A stretch of DNA of 37,830 bases, from positions 1 to 37,830 of the forward strand of contig JACDGU010000006.1 of assembly GCA_013821475.1 (NCBI GenBank). Reading direction: 5' to 3'. Below, piece by piece: positions 16,970-26,132 of this stretch; positions within the stretch are counted from its first letter, which is position 1; every line of letters starts with the position of its first letter. The position numbers and the translations under genes were made by a program. The notes beneath the pieces are model-generated. The model was not told where the DNA came from. It did no database searches and saw only the letters and a program-made list of their open reading frames with translations. This DNA comes from Solirubrobacterales bacterium (GTDB lineage Bacteria > Actinomycetota > Thermoleophilia > Solirubrobacterales > 70-9).

Positions 16970-17623
16970 ATGAAGCCATCCCGGCCGGAGCTCTCACGCG
17001 AGTTCGTAGCGGCTCACAAGCGGCGCCGGATGATGGACGCGATGTCCGAGTTGAGTGCCGAGCAAGGCTATGAGGCGACCAAGATCGCCGACATCGTGCG
17101 CCGCGCGGGAGTGGCGCGCAAAACGCTCTACGACAACTTCGACGGCAAGGAAGCCCTCTTCCTGGCGACCTTCGATGCCTTGCTGGTCGAAGTCAAGGAG
17201 ACGCTCGAGGCTGGCTGCCGGTCGGCCGACGACCTCTGGGCCAAGCGGGTCGAGAACGGCCTCGAAGCTCTGCTCGAATTCCTCGCGCAGCGGCCGGCGC
17301 TGGCGCGGCTGGGCATGGTCGAGGTGCTGTCGGCCACGCCCGCGGCATCGGCCCGTTACAACGCCGCGATCCAGGAGTTCGTCGAGCTGCTGCGTCGCAG
17401 CACCCCCGAGAACCCGAGCCTGCCGGGCACGATCGAGGAGGCCCTGGTCGGAGGCGTCGCCTGGATCCTCCACCAGCAGATCCGCGCCGGTAAAACGGCT
17501 CAGGCTGTCGAGTTGCTGCCCGAACTGTCGGAGTTCGTGCTTTCTCCGTACCACGGTGTAGCCGAACTCGGTGCACAACCGCGAGGCGAAAGTGACAGTA
17601 CGGTGGCAGACTCCAATACCTGA
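16970..17623 (+). CDS. TetR family transcriptional regulator
   Basis: HTH LSAEQGYEATKIADIVRRAGVARKTLYDNFDGKEALFLATFD. Confidence 0.88.
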   Translation: MKPSRPELSREFVAAHKRRRMMDAMSELSAEQGYEATKIADIVRRAGVARKTLYDNFDGKEALFLATFDALLVEVKETLEAGCRSADDLWAKRVENGLEALLEFLAQRPALARLGMVEVLSATPAASARYNAAIQEFVELLRRSTPENPSLPGTIEEALVGGVAWILHQQIRAGKTAQAVELLPELSEFVLSPYHGVAELGAQPRGESDSTVADSNT

Positions 17624-18268
17624 ATGGACCGACTACCCCGTGGACGCCATGGCCTTTCCCCCGAGTTCGTCGCCCGAAATCAGCGCGAAAGACTGATCGC
17701 CGGGCTGACCGAAGTGTTGTACGAGGTGGGTTATCAGAAGACCACTGTGTCATTGATCGGCCAGCGGGCCTCGGTCTCCAAGAGTGACTTCTACAAGCAC
17801 TTCGGGAGTAAGGATGAGTGCTTCTTCGCCGCCTACGAAGCGGCGATCGAACGGATCAGGGAACAGGTCCAGCTCGCCTGCCGCCGCGAGGCGAAGGGGT
17901 CGTGGCCGGCGCGGGTCCGCAACGGGATCGCCTCGCTGCTGAGCACGCTTGCCGCCGACCCGGCCATTGCCAGCATCTCCCTGGTCGAAGGCCTGCGTGT
18001 CGGCCGCGGCGTCTACGACTGCTACCAGGCGGCGGTCGACGGCTTCGTCGCCTCGCTGCGCGACGGCGCCCCGGATGCGCCCGGCGGGGGAGGAATGCCC
18101 GCGGCCACCGACGAAGCCGTGATCGGCGGCATCGCCTCGCTGCTCGGGCGACGCGTGCTGGCGGGCGAGGCGGAGAGGATCGAACAGCTGCTCCCCGAGG
18201 TGCTCGAATTCGCGCTGACGCCCTACCTCGGCACCATCGAGGCGCGGCGAATAATCTCTGCTGGATGA
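17624..18268 (+). CDS. TetR family transcriptional regulator
   Basis: HTH LYEVGYQKTTVSLIGQRASVSKSDFYKHFGSKDECFFAAYE; starts directly after the previous stop. Confidence 0.88.
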   Translation: MDRLPRGRHGLSPEFVARNQRERLIAGLTEVLYEVGYQKTTVSLIGQRASVSKSDFYKHFGSKDECFFAAYEAAIERIREQVQLACRREAKGSWPARVRNGIASLLSTLAADPAIASISLVEGLRVGRGVYDCYQAAVDGFVASLRDGAPDAPGGGGMPAATDEAVIGGIASLLGRRVLAGEAERIEQLLPEVLEFALTPYLGTIEARRIISAG

Positions 18269-19464
18269 TCGAGCCGCAAAGCGCGGGCGCGCCGACGCTC
18301 GGGACGCCGCAGGTCGGGTCGCCCACCGGCGTCTTTCCCTCACAGGCCCTCGGCCAGGCGATCGATCGCGGCTGGGTCAGCTCCGGCGACTATCGGATCA
18401 AACCCGAGGCGATCCAGCCGGCGAGCATCGACCTGCGCCTCGGCGACTTCGCCTGGGCGCTGCGCTGCTCCTTCCTGCCCGACGTCGACTCGACGGTGGA
18501 GGAAAAGGTCGACGGCCTCGCCTTTCAGAAAATCGACCTCCGCGACGGCGCCGTGCTCGAGCGCGACCGGCCCTACCTGGTGCCGCTGATCGAGGAGCTG
18601 GCGCTGCCCGACGACGTCCGCGCCAAGGCCAACCCGAAGAGCTCGACCGGCCGCCTCGACGTCTTCACCCGCGTCATCACCGACCGCCACCACCGCTTCG
18701 ACGACGTCCGCGCCGGCTATCGCGGCAAGCTCTACCTCGAGGTCGTCCCGCGCTCGTTCGCGATCCAGGTCAAGACCGGGCTCTCGCTCAACCAGCTGCG
18801 GCTGGCCCGCGGTGAGGTGCGCCTCGACGACGAGCAGATCCGCGGCCTGCAGGATGAGTCGCCGTTGCTCTACCTGGGCTCCGAGGCGCTTGTCCAGTCC
18901 GAGCTCGACGTTGCCGACGGTCTCTTCCTCAGCCTCGACCTCTCCGGTTCGGCCGACCGCACCGTCGGCTACCGGGCGAAGAAGAACAGCCTGCCGGTCG
19001 ACCTCTCCCGGGTGCGTGCCTACCGCTGGACGGACTTCTGGGACCCGGTCTTCCCGGAGGCCGGGGGCCGGGTCGTGCTCGAGCCGGAAATCTTCTACCT
19101 GCTGCTCTCCGCCGAGGGCGTCTGCATCCCGCCGCGGATCGCCGCCGAGATGATGGCCTACGACCCGACCGCCGGCGAGCTGCGCACCCACTACGCCGGC
19201 TTCTTCGACCCCGGCTTCGGCTACGACCCGGAGGGCGCCCGCCCCGGCAGCCGCGCCGCGCTCGAGGTCCGCGCCCGCGACGTGCCGTTCATGGTCGAGC
19301 ACCGTCAGCCGGTCTGCAAGCTCGGCCTGGAATGGATGGAGGCACCGGCGGAGCGGCTTTACGGCGCCGACCTCGGCTCCAACTACCAGGGCCAGGTGAC
19401 GATGCTCAGCAAGCACTTCGAGGAGCAGACCGCGGGCGCCGCGGCGCCCTCAGGCGAGGCCTAG
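18265..19464 (+). CDS. dcd: 2'-deoxycytidine 5'-triphosphate deaminase family protein
   Basis: IQPASIDLRLGDFAWAL, KANPKSSTGRLDVFTRVITD, GKLYLEVVPRSFAIQVKTGLSLNQLR; ATGA overlap with the TetR gene. Confidence 0.85.
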   Translation: MIEPQSAGAPTLGTPQVGSPTGVFPSQALGQAIDRGWVSSGDYRIKPEAIQPASIDLRLGDFAWALRCSFLPDVDSTVEEKVDGLAFQKIDLRDGAVLERDRPYLVPLIEELALPDDVRAKANPKSSTGRLDVFTRVITDRHHRFDDVRAGYRGKLYLEVVPRSFAIQVKTGLSLNQLRLARGEVRLDDEQIRGLQDESPLLYLGSEALVQSELDVADGLFLSLDLSGSADRTVGYRAKKNSLPVDLSRVRAYRWTDFWDPVFPEAGGRVVLEPEIFYLLLSAEGVCIPPRIAAEMMAYDPTAGELRTHYAGFFDPGFGYDPEGARPGSRAALEVRARDVPFMVEHRQPVCKLGLEWMEAPAERLYGADLGSNYQGQVTMLSKHFEEQTAGAAAPSGEA

Positions 19465-19501
19465 CCTAGCCAGGCGTCCCGTGGCGGACTAGGGTGGGCG
19501 G

Positions 19502-19987
19502 ATGTCCGCCGACGCAAACCGCGCCACGATCGAGCGCTTCTACGCCGCCTTCGCCGCTGGCAACGGTTCGGCGATGACCGCCTGCTACGGCCCCGGCGCG
19601 CACTTTCGCGACCCCGCTTTCGGCGACCTCGAGGGCGAGGACATCGGCGCCATGTGGCGGATGCTGACCGGCCGCGCCAAGGACCTGAAGATCGAGCTGC
19701 ACGAGCACGAGGCGGGGGAGGAGAGCGGCTCGGCCCACTGGATCGCCCGCTACACCTTCTCCACCGGACGCCCGGTGGTCAACGACATCCAGGCCAAGTT
19801 CCGTTTCGCCGGCGGCCTGATCGCCGACCACGTCGACGACTTCGACTTCCGCAAGTGGGCCAAGCAGGCGCTCGGCCCGAGCGGCAACCTGGTGGCGGTG
19901 CTGCCGCCGCTGCGCTCCAAAGCTCGGGCCAAAGCGCTCGCACAGCTCGCCGCGTACAAACGCGACGAGACCGGCTCCAGCCTCTAA
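19502..19987 (+). CDS. SnoaL-like / NTF2-like fold protein
   Basis: TIERFYAAFAAGNGSAMTACYGPGAHFRDPAFGDLEGEDIGAMWRMLTG... typical SnoaL-like start and length. Confidence 0.8.
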   Translation: MSADANRATIERFYAAFAAGNGSAMTACYGPGAHFRDPAFGDLEGEDIGAMWRMLTGRAKDLKIELHEHEAGEESGSAHWIARYTFSTGRPVVNDIQAKFRFAGGLIADHVDDFDFRKWAKQALGPSGNLVAVLPPLRSKARAKALAQLAAYKRDETGSSL

Positions 19988-20002
19988 GCACTCAATTCCC
20001 CA

Positions 20003-20049
20003 CCCCGTGGTTCCTTTTGTACGCAGTGCGTGGAAAAGGAACCACGGGG
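20003..20049. repeat. 16-bp perfect palindromic hairpin, copy 1
   Basis: CCCCGTGGTTCCTTTT-gtacgcagtgcgtgg-AAAAGGAACCACGGGG. Confidence 0.85.
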
Positions 20050-20075
20050 CGTGCCAGCAGCCGCCCCAAGGATCG

Positions 20076-20116
20076 CGCGGTTCCTTTTGCACCCTCAGCG
20101 TATGAAAGGAACCGCG
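20076..20116. repeat. 12-bp perfect palindromic hairpin, copy 2
   Basis: CGCGGTTCCTTT-tgcaccctcagcgtatg-AAAGGAACCGCG; shares GGTTCCTTT/AAAGGAACC arms with copy 1. Confidence 0.85.
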
Positions 20117-20186
20117 AGAGATCAGCCCGGATACTCCCGTCCTCCCAAGGAGGGGAATTCGTCACGTTTTGCCGCCGACATCTATG

Positions 20187-20200
20187 CGAACGTATGTTCG
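20187..20200. promoter_or_regulatory. LexA/SOS box-like palindrome
   Basis: CGAACGTATGTTCG fits the actinobacterial CGAAC-N4-GTTCG consensus; one base upstream of the ATG at 20202. Confidence 0.65.
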
Positions 20201-20201
20201 T

Positions 20202-21203
20202 ATGAGGTGGGACGAACAGCGCGTCGAGAACGACCTGCGCCTGCCCGGTGTCGGCGACGGCACCGTGACCCGGACCTTCGACGCACCGGAGGCGATGGGG
20301 GTCAACTTCCACGAGGTCCGCGCCCGCTCGGCGCTCAACCACGTCCCCGGCGGCCAATACGGATTCGACTACACGATCAACCCGTACAGAGGCTGTACTC
20401 ATGCCTGCGTTTTTTGCTTTGCTCGCCGCACCCACACCTACCTCGGCTTCGACGCCGGCCGCGACTTCGAGCGCGAGATCGTGGTCAAGGTCAACGTCCC
20501 GGAGCTGCTGCGGGCGGAGCTGGCGCGGCCGAGCTGGAAGCGCGACCTGGTGGCGCTGGGGACCAACACCGACCCCTACCAGTGGGTCGAGAGCCGCTAC
20601 CGGATGATGCCGGAGATCCTCGCGGCCCTGGAGGCGGCGGAAACGCCGGTCTCGGTGCTGACCAAGTCGCCGCTGGCGATGCGCGATGTGAAGATCTACG
20701 AGCGGATGGCCAAGCGCCTGCCGGTCTCGGTCAACCTCTCGGTCCCGACCCTCGACGAGGACGCCTGGCGGGCGACCGAGCCGCACACGCCGAGCCCCAG
20801 CGCCCGGCTCGACGCGGTCGCCGAGCTGCGTCGCCGGGGGATCGACTCCGGCGTCCTGATCGCACCGCTGATGCCGGGGATCAACGACAGCCCCGAGCAG
20901 GTCCGCCCGATCGTCGAACGGGCGAAGAAGGCCGGCGCCACCTTCCTCGGCGGCGTCGCCCTCCATCTCCGCGGCGAGGTCAAGGACGTCTTCTTCGCCT
21001 GGCTCGAGGAAAAACGCCCCGACCTCCTCCCCCACTACGAGGCCCTCTACAGCGACCGCGCCTACATGCGCCCCGAGCAGCGCAAGCAAACCACCCGAGC
21101 TCTCAGAGGCTGGGGTCGAGCCGGCCTCCGAACCCGGGCCACCTCGTCTAGAGAGGGGGCTTTGCCGGTGCAGGCCCCCCCGGACCAGCAGCCCCTCTTC
21201 TGA
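20202..21203 (+). CDS. Radical SAM protein, Rv2578c / spore photoproduct lyase-like family
   Basis: INPYRGCTHACVFCFARRTHTYLGFDAGRDFEREIVVKVN with CxxxCxxC cluster motif. Confidence 0.88.
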   Translation: MRWDEQRVENDLRLPGVGDGTVTRTFDAPEAMGVNFHEVRARSALNHVPGGQYGFDYTINPYRGCTHACVFCFARRTHTYLGFDAGRDFEREIVVKVNVPELLRAELARPSWKRDLVALGTNTDPYQWVESRYRMMPEILAALEAAETPVSVLTKSPLAMRDVKIYERMAKRLPVSVNLSVPTLDEDAWRATEPHTPSPSARLDAVAELRRRGIDSGVLIAPLMPGINDSPEQVRPIVERAKKAGATFLGGVALHLRGEVKDVFFAWLEEKRPDLLPHYEALYSDRAYMRPEQRKQTTRALRGWGRAGLRTRATSSREGALPVQAPPDQQPLF

Positions 21204-22154
21204 CTAGCCCCCTTCGTCCAGCTGCCCGAACTTGCACTCCGCCGGATCTTTGTCGTCCCGGAACGAGTGAAACCGCGCCCCGTGCCGGATCCGCCCTGAC
21301 GCCGCGTGGTCATAGCCGACCTCGATCACCAGCTCCGGCCGCAACTCGACCCACTCGAGGTCGCGGCCGCCGGTCCAGCGGCTGGGCTCGGCGCTGCCGC
21401 TTTCGCCCGTCTCCAGCGGCGCCAGCATCGCCCGCATGCTGCGTTTGGCGGCGGCGCTGAAGCCGGAGATGTGGCCGACGCTGCGCAACGCCTCGCCGTC
21501 GTAGAGGCCGAGGATCAGCGAGCCGACGGTGTCCTCCTCTTTGCCTGGGCGCCAGCCCATCACCACGCAGTCGATCGTCCGCTCGCGCTTGACCTTGGCG
21601 AACCCCTTGCGTTTGCCCGGGATGTAGGGGGCGTCGAGCTGCTTCGCCATCACCCCCTCGATGCTGCCCAGCCACTCCTCCGCCTGGGCGGTGTCCGCGG
21701 TCAGCGGCGTCAGCTCGAGGCCGGCGATTGGCGCGATCGCCTCCAGCCGCGCCCGCCGCTCGGCCAGCGGCGCCTCGAGCAGGGATTCGTCGCCATCGGC
21801 GAGCAGGTCGAAGGCGATGTAGACGGCCGGGATCTCCTTCGAGAGTAGGTCGATCCGCGACTGGGCGGGGTGGATCCGTTCCTGCAGCGAGTCGAATTCG
21901 AGGTTGCCCTCGGCGTCGCGGATCACGAGCTCGCCGTCGAGCACCCAGCGCCCCGGCTCGAAGCTCAGCTCAGGGAAGTAGCGGGCCAGCGCTCTGCCGC
22001 CGCGCGACTGGATGTAGGCCTCCTGGCCGTCGACGAAGACGATCGCCCGGAAGCCGTCGAGCTTGGGCTCGTAGGCCCACTCCTCGCCGGCCGGCAGCCC
22101 TTTGCGGGTCAGCGCCAGCTGCGGCTTGATCGGTGGCGAGAGGGGGAGGTTCAC
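21204..22154 (-). CDS. ATP-dependent DNA ligase (LigC/LigD ligase-domain-like)
   Basis: Adenylation motif I EPKLDGFRAI, RGG(RALARYFPEL), LDGELVI, EGVMAKQLDAPYIPGKRKGFAKVKR. Confidence 0.88.
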   Translation of the reverse strand: MNLPLSPPIKPQLALTRKGLPAGEEWAYEPKLDGFRAIVFVDGQEAYIQSRGGRALARYFPELSFEPGRWVLDGELVIRDAEGNLEFDSLQERIHPAQSRIDLLSKEIPAVYIAFDLLADGDESLLEAPLAERRARLEAIAPIAGLELTPLTADTAQAEEWLGSIEGVMAKQLDAPYIPGKRKGFAKVKRERTIDCVVMGWRPGKEEDTVGSLILGLYDGEALRSVGHISGFSAAAKRSMRAMLAPLETGESGSAEPSRWTGGRDLEWVELRPELVIEVGYDHAASGRIRHGARFHSFRDDKDPAECKFGQLDEGG

Positions 22155-22172
22155 CGACCGGGAGAGTACGCG

Positions 22173-23015
22173 TCAGCTGGTCGCGGTCGAGCCCTGGCGC
22201 CGGACTCGGCTCTCGCGCGGGTCCGGGATCGGCACGGCTGAGAGCAGTTTCTTCGTGTAGTCGTCCTGCGGGCGCTCGCAGACCTGGTCGGCGGACCCGT
22301 GCTCGACGATCTTGCCGTTATGCATCACCGCGATCTGGTCGGAGATGTGGCGCACCACGCCGATGTCGTGGGCGACGAAGAGATAGGTGAGGCCGAACTC
22401 GTCCTGGAGGTCGTCGAGCAGGTTGATGATCTGGGCCTGGATCGAGACGTCGAGAGCGGACACCGGCTCGTCGGCGATCACCAGTTTGGGTTGAAGGGCC
22501 AGCGCTCTCGCGATCCCGATCCGTTGCCGCTGACCGCCAGAGAACTCGTGCGGAAAGCGGTTGTAATGCTCGCTGGCGAGGCCGACCCGAACCAGCAGCT
22601 CCTGCACTCGCTTGCGCAGGTCCGAGCCGGAGGCGATGCCCTGCCGCTTCAAGGGGTCGCCGACGATCTGGCCGATCCGTTTGCGCGGATTGAGCGAGGC
22701 GTAGGGGTCCTGGAAGATCATCTGCATCTCCCGCCTCAACGGCCGCATCCTGCGTCGCGAGAGCCCGGCGATCTCCTGGCCCTCGAAGCGGATCGAGCCC
22801 GAGGTCGGCTTGATCAGCTGCAACACCGCCCGGCAGGCGGTCGACTTGCCGCTGCCGGACTCGCCGACCAGACCGAGCGTCTGACCGCGGGGGATCGAGA
22901 AGCTGATCCCGTCGACCGCTCGCACCTGATCCACCTCGCGGTCGATCAGGATCCCGCGCTTGATCGGGAAGTGCTTGACGAGGTCTTCGACCTCGAGCAG
23001 GTTCTCAGTTGTCAT
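22173..23015 (-). CDS. Oligopeptide/dipeptide ABC transporter ATP-binding protein (OppF/DppF-like)
   Basis: Walker A GESGSGKST, signature FSGGQRQRIGIARAL, Walker B LVIADEP. Confidence 0.92.
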   Translation of the reverse strand: MTTENLLEVEDLVKHFPIKRGILIDREVDQVRAVDGISFSIPRGQTLGLVGESGSGKSTACRAVLQLIKPTSGSIRFEGQEIAGLSRRRMRPLRREMQMIFQDPYASLNPRKRIGQIVGDPLKRQGIASGSDLRKRVQELLVRVGLASEHYNRFPHEFSGGQRQRIGIARALALQPKLVIADEPVSALDVSIQAQIINLLDDLQDEFGLTYLFVAHDIGVVRHISDQIAVMHNGKIVEHGSADQVCERPQDDYTKKLLSAVPIPDPRESRVRRQGSTATS

Positions 23016-24052
23016 CAGGCCGGCGCCTCCAACCCGATCTGACCGCCGACCTGGCGCTTTTCGCGCTTTTGCTCCGAGCTCAGCCAGCAGCGGTCGCAGT
23101 GGCGCGGAGACTCGGCGGTCCGCTCCTCGAGCGCGGGCAGCTCTGTGCACTTGGCGAACTCGTGCGGACAGCGGGGTCGGAACGAGCAGCCGGTGGGCAG
23201 GTCGAGCAGCGAGGGTGGGGTGCCGCTGATCTGCGGCAGCCGCTTCGGCCGCGGGCGGTCGAGTCGGGTCAACGAGCCGAGCAGACCCCAGGTGTAAGGA
23301 TGCTGGGGGTCGTAGAAGATCTCGTCGAGCGAGCCTTCCTCGACCACCCTTCCCGCGTACATCACCAGCACCCTGTCGGCGACTTCGGCCACCACCCCGA
23401 GGTCGTGCGTGATCAGGATCGTCGCCAGCTGTCGGTCGCGATTGAGCTGTCCCAACAGCTCGAGGATCTGCGCCTGGATCGTGACGTCGAGGGCCGTGGT
23501 CGGCTCGTCGGCGATCAGCAGCTCCGGTTCCAGCGCCAGCGCCATCGCAATCATCGCTCGCTGCCGCATCCCACCCGAGAACTCGTGCGGGTAATCGTCG
23601 ACGCGGCGGGCGGCATCGGGGATGCCGACGGCTTCGAACAGCTCGACCGCTCGAGCGTGCATGTCCTGCTTGGAGAGATCGTCGCGGTGGGCCGCCATTG
23701 CCTCGCCGATCTGCTTGCTGAGCCGGTAGACCGGGTTGAAGGAGGTCATCGGATCCTGGAAGACCATGCCGATCCGGTCGCCGCGCAACCGCCGCAGCTC
23801 GGCATCGGGAGCCTCGACGAGCTCGACGCCGTCGAGCATCACCGAGCCCTCGATCCGCGCATTTTTCGAACGGGTCAAGCCCATGATCGTCTGCGCGGTG
23901 ACGCTCTTTCCGGAGCCCGACTCGCCGACGATCGCCAGCACTTCCCCCGGCCGCACGTCGAAGTTGATCCCGTCGACGGCCTGCAGCAGGCCGCCTTCGG
24001 TGGCGAAGCCGACCCGCAGGTCACGGACGGAGAGGAGGGGCGCCGGGCTCAC
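23015..24052 (-). CDS. Oligopeptide/dipeptide ABC transporter ATP-binding protein (OppD/DppD-like)
   Basis: Walker A GESGSGKSV, signature FSGGMRQRAMIAMALA, C-terminal Cys-rich GCSFRPRCPHEFAKC extension. Confidence 0.92.
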   Translation of the reverse strand: MSPAPLLSVRDLRVGFATEGGLLQAVDGINFDVRPGEVLAIVGESGSGKSVTAQTIMGLTRSKNARIEGSVMLDGVELVEAPDAELRRLRGDRIGMVFQDPMTSFNPVYRLSKQIGEAMAAHRDDLSKQDMHARAVELFEAVGIPDAARRVDDYPHEFSGGMRQRAMIAMALALEPELLIADEPTTALDVTIQAQILELLGQLNRDRQLATILITHDLGVVAEVADRVLVMYAGRVVEEGSLDEIFYDPQHPYTWGLLGSLTRLDRPRPKRLPQISGTPPSLLDLPTGCSFRPRCPHEFAKCTELPALEERTAESPRHCDRCWLSSEQKREKRQVGGQIGLEAPA

Positions 24053-25008
24053 TGGGCCGAGGTCCCCAGCCTCACTCGCGGGTCGAGGTAGGCATAGGCG
24101 ATGTCGACCAAGGCGTTGATGAAGACGACGAAGAAGGCGCCGTAGAGCGTGACGCCCATGATCGGCGGCAGTTCGAGTTTTGCGATCGATTCCGCCGCGT
24201 AGAGGCCGACGCCTTCGATGTTGAAGAGCGTTTCGGTGATGATCGCCGTGCCGGCCACGGTGGCGCCGAAGTCGAGGCCGAAGAGGGTGATGATCGGGAT
24301 CAGCGAGTTACGCAGGACGTGGCGGAGCATCACCTGGCGCTCGCTCAGCCCCTTGGCGCGGGCGGTGCGGACGTAGTCCTCGTTCATCACGTCGAGCATG
24401 TTCGAGCGCAGGACGCGGCTGTAGAAGCCGATCGAGAGGATCGCCACCGTAAACCAGGGCAGAACCAGGTGGGTGAACCATTCCCACGGGTCTTCAGTCA
24501 ACGGCACATAGAAGCCGTTGGGAAAGATCTTCAGTTTTTCCGCGAGGAAATAGATCAGCACGGGCGCCAGGAGAAAGACCGGGATCGAGATCCCGGCGAT
24601 CGAGAGGCCGGTGAGGAATTTGTCGAGCTTGCCGCCGGCGCGGAGCGCCGAGTAGTAACCGAGCACCAGACCGAAGAAGAGCCAGATGATCGCAGCGCCG
24701 ATGCTGAGCGAGAGGGTTGCCGGGATGCCTTCGACGATTCGTTCGTCGACCGGAACCCGGGGCGAGTACTGGATCAGTTCACCTGTGAAGACCTTCTTCA
24801 TCATCGTCAGGTACTGCTGGGGCAGCGAGTCGTCGAAGCCCCATTCTTCTTCGATGCTCTTGACCAGGACCGGAGTGGCGTTCTTGCCTGCCAGCCGCTG
24901 CGCGGGCGGCGAGTTGGGGATGACGTTGAAGATCAGGAAGACGATCAGCGAGACGACGAAGAGGACGAAGACCATCCCCACCAGCCGCCTGACGATGAAG
25001 CGCGCCAT
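24049..25008 (-). CDS. ABC transporter permease (OppB/DppB-like)
   Basis: MARFIVRRLVGMVFVLFVVSLIVFLIFNVIP; EDYVRTARAKGLSERQVMLRHVLRNSLIP EAA motif. Confidence 0.92.
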   Translation of the reverse strand: MARFIVRRLVGMVFVLFVVSLIVFLIFNVIPNSPPAQRLAGKNATPVLVKSIEEEWGFDDSLPQQYLTMMKKVFTGELIQYSPRVPVDERIVEGIPATLSLSIGAAIIWLFFGLVLGYYSALRAGGKLDKFLTGLSIAGISIPVFLLAPVLIYFLAEKLKIFPNGFYVPLTEDPWEWFTHLVLPWFTVAILSIGFYSRVLRSNMLDVMNEDYVRTARAKGLSERQVMLRHVLRNSLIPIITLFGLDFGATVAGTAIITETLFNIEGVGLYAAESIAKLELPPIMGVTLYGAFFVVFINALVDIAYAYLDPRVRLGTSAQ

Positions 25009-26105
25009 CAGACTGCCGTTCCCTCTTTCTCGACCATGCCCGCGTGCGCCTCGAGCCGCACCTTCGCCCGCGGGTCGAGGGCGTCGCGCAGTCCGTCGCC
25101 GACGATGTTCAGGGAGAGCACGGTGAGCAGGATCATCACCCCGGGGATGATTGCCAGCAGCGGCTGCGTCGTCAGCAGTTCCTCGCCGATCGAGATCATC
25201 GTCCCCCAGGACGAGTTCGGCGGCTGAACGCCGGCACCGAGGAAGGAGAGAGCGGCCTCGAAGAGCATGTTGTTGGCGATGTTGAGCGCGAAGAAGACGA
25301 TGATCGTCGAGGCCAGGTTGGGCAGGATCTCACCGAACATCACCCGTCCCGAGCCGGCGCCCTGGGCGATCGCCGCCTCGACGAACTCTTTCTGGCCGAG
25401 CGCCAGGACTTCGCCGCGGATCGGCCGCGCCACGTAGGGCACGGTGAAGATGCTGATCACCAGGATCGGCACCCAGATCGAGCCGCCGGATAATTCGAGC
25501 GGACCGATCTTCAGCCCGCCGACCGCGAGCGAGACTCCGAGGGCGATCCCGAACAGCAGCACGGGCAGGGACCAGAGCACGTCCAGGGTGCGGGCGATGA
25601 TCGCGTCGACCCAGCCTTTGTAGTAGCCGGCGAGGAGGCCGAGGATGACCGCGGCGATCGTCGTGATCAGGCCCGAGACGATGCCGATGAACAGCGAGGT
25701 GCGCCCCCCGTACATCAGCCGCACCATCTCGTCGCGACCGAGCCGGCTGTCGGCGCCGAGGAAGAACTTGCCGCCGGCGCCGAACAGCTGCGGGCCGATC
25801 GGCTTGCCTTCGGGGGTGACGACTTCGCGGATTTCGCCGCCGACGTGGAGCTTCTCCAGCGTGTGGGTTTCGTTCGGCCCGGTGTGAGCGACGTGGGTCG
25901 CCCACACCGGCGCCGCGAGGACGAAGACGATGATCAGGATGAAGAGCCCCAGAAATGCCACCGCGACCCGGTTGCGGACGAACCGCTTATAGGCGAGGTA
26001 CCAGGGGCCGCGATCGCTCGCCGAGACGCCCTCCGGAGCCGTCGGAAGAGCGCCGCCGGGAGCCCCGGCAGGTACGGCCGCCTCCGGCCGGGGATCGAAG
26101 GCCAC
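25008..26105 (-). CDS. ABC transporter permease (OppC/DppC-like)
   Basis: GADSRLGRDEMVRLMYGGRTSLFIG, KEFVEAAIAQGAGSGRVMFGEILPNL, FLGAGVQPPNSSWGTMI. Confidence 0.92.
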   Translation of the reverse strand: MAFDPRPEAAVPAGAPGGALPTAPEGVSASDRGPWYLAYKRFVRNRVAVAFLGLFILIIVFVLAAPVWATHVAHTGPNETHTLEKLHVGGEIREVVTPEGKPIGPQLFGAGGKFFLGADSRLGRDEMVRLMYGGRTSLFIGIVSGLITTIAAVILGLLAGYYKGWVDAIIARTLDVLWSLPVLLFGIALGVSLAVGGLKIGPLELSGGSIWVPILVISIFTVPYVARPIRGEVLALGQKEFVEAAIAQGAGSGRVMFGEILPNLASTIIVFFALNIANNMLFEAALSFLGAGVQPPNSSWGTMISIGEELLTTQPLLAIIPGVMILLTVLSLNIVGDGLRDALDPRAKVRLEAHAGMVEKEGTAV

Positions 26106-26132
26106 GCGGTTTCCCTGGTCCGGACTTCCGGC

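Noticed and set aside
18340-19416. 358-aa minus-strand ORF
   Set aside because: Antisense to the dCTP deaminase gene
19992-21089. ORFs reading through the 20.0-20.1 kb hairpins (e.g. ...AYKRNHGVGN)
   Set aside because: Frames are accidental read-through of palindromic intergenic DNA and antisense to the radical SAM gene
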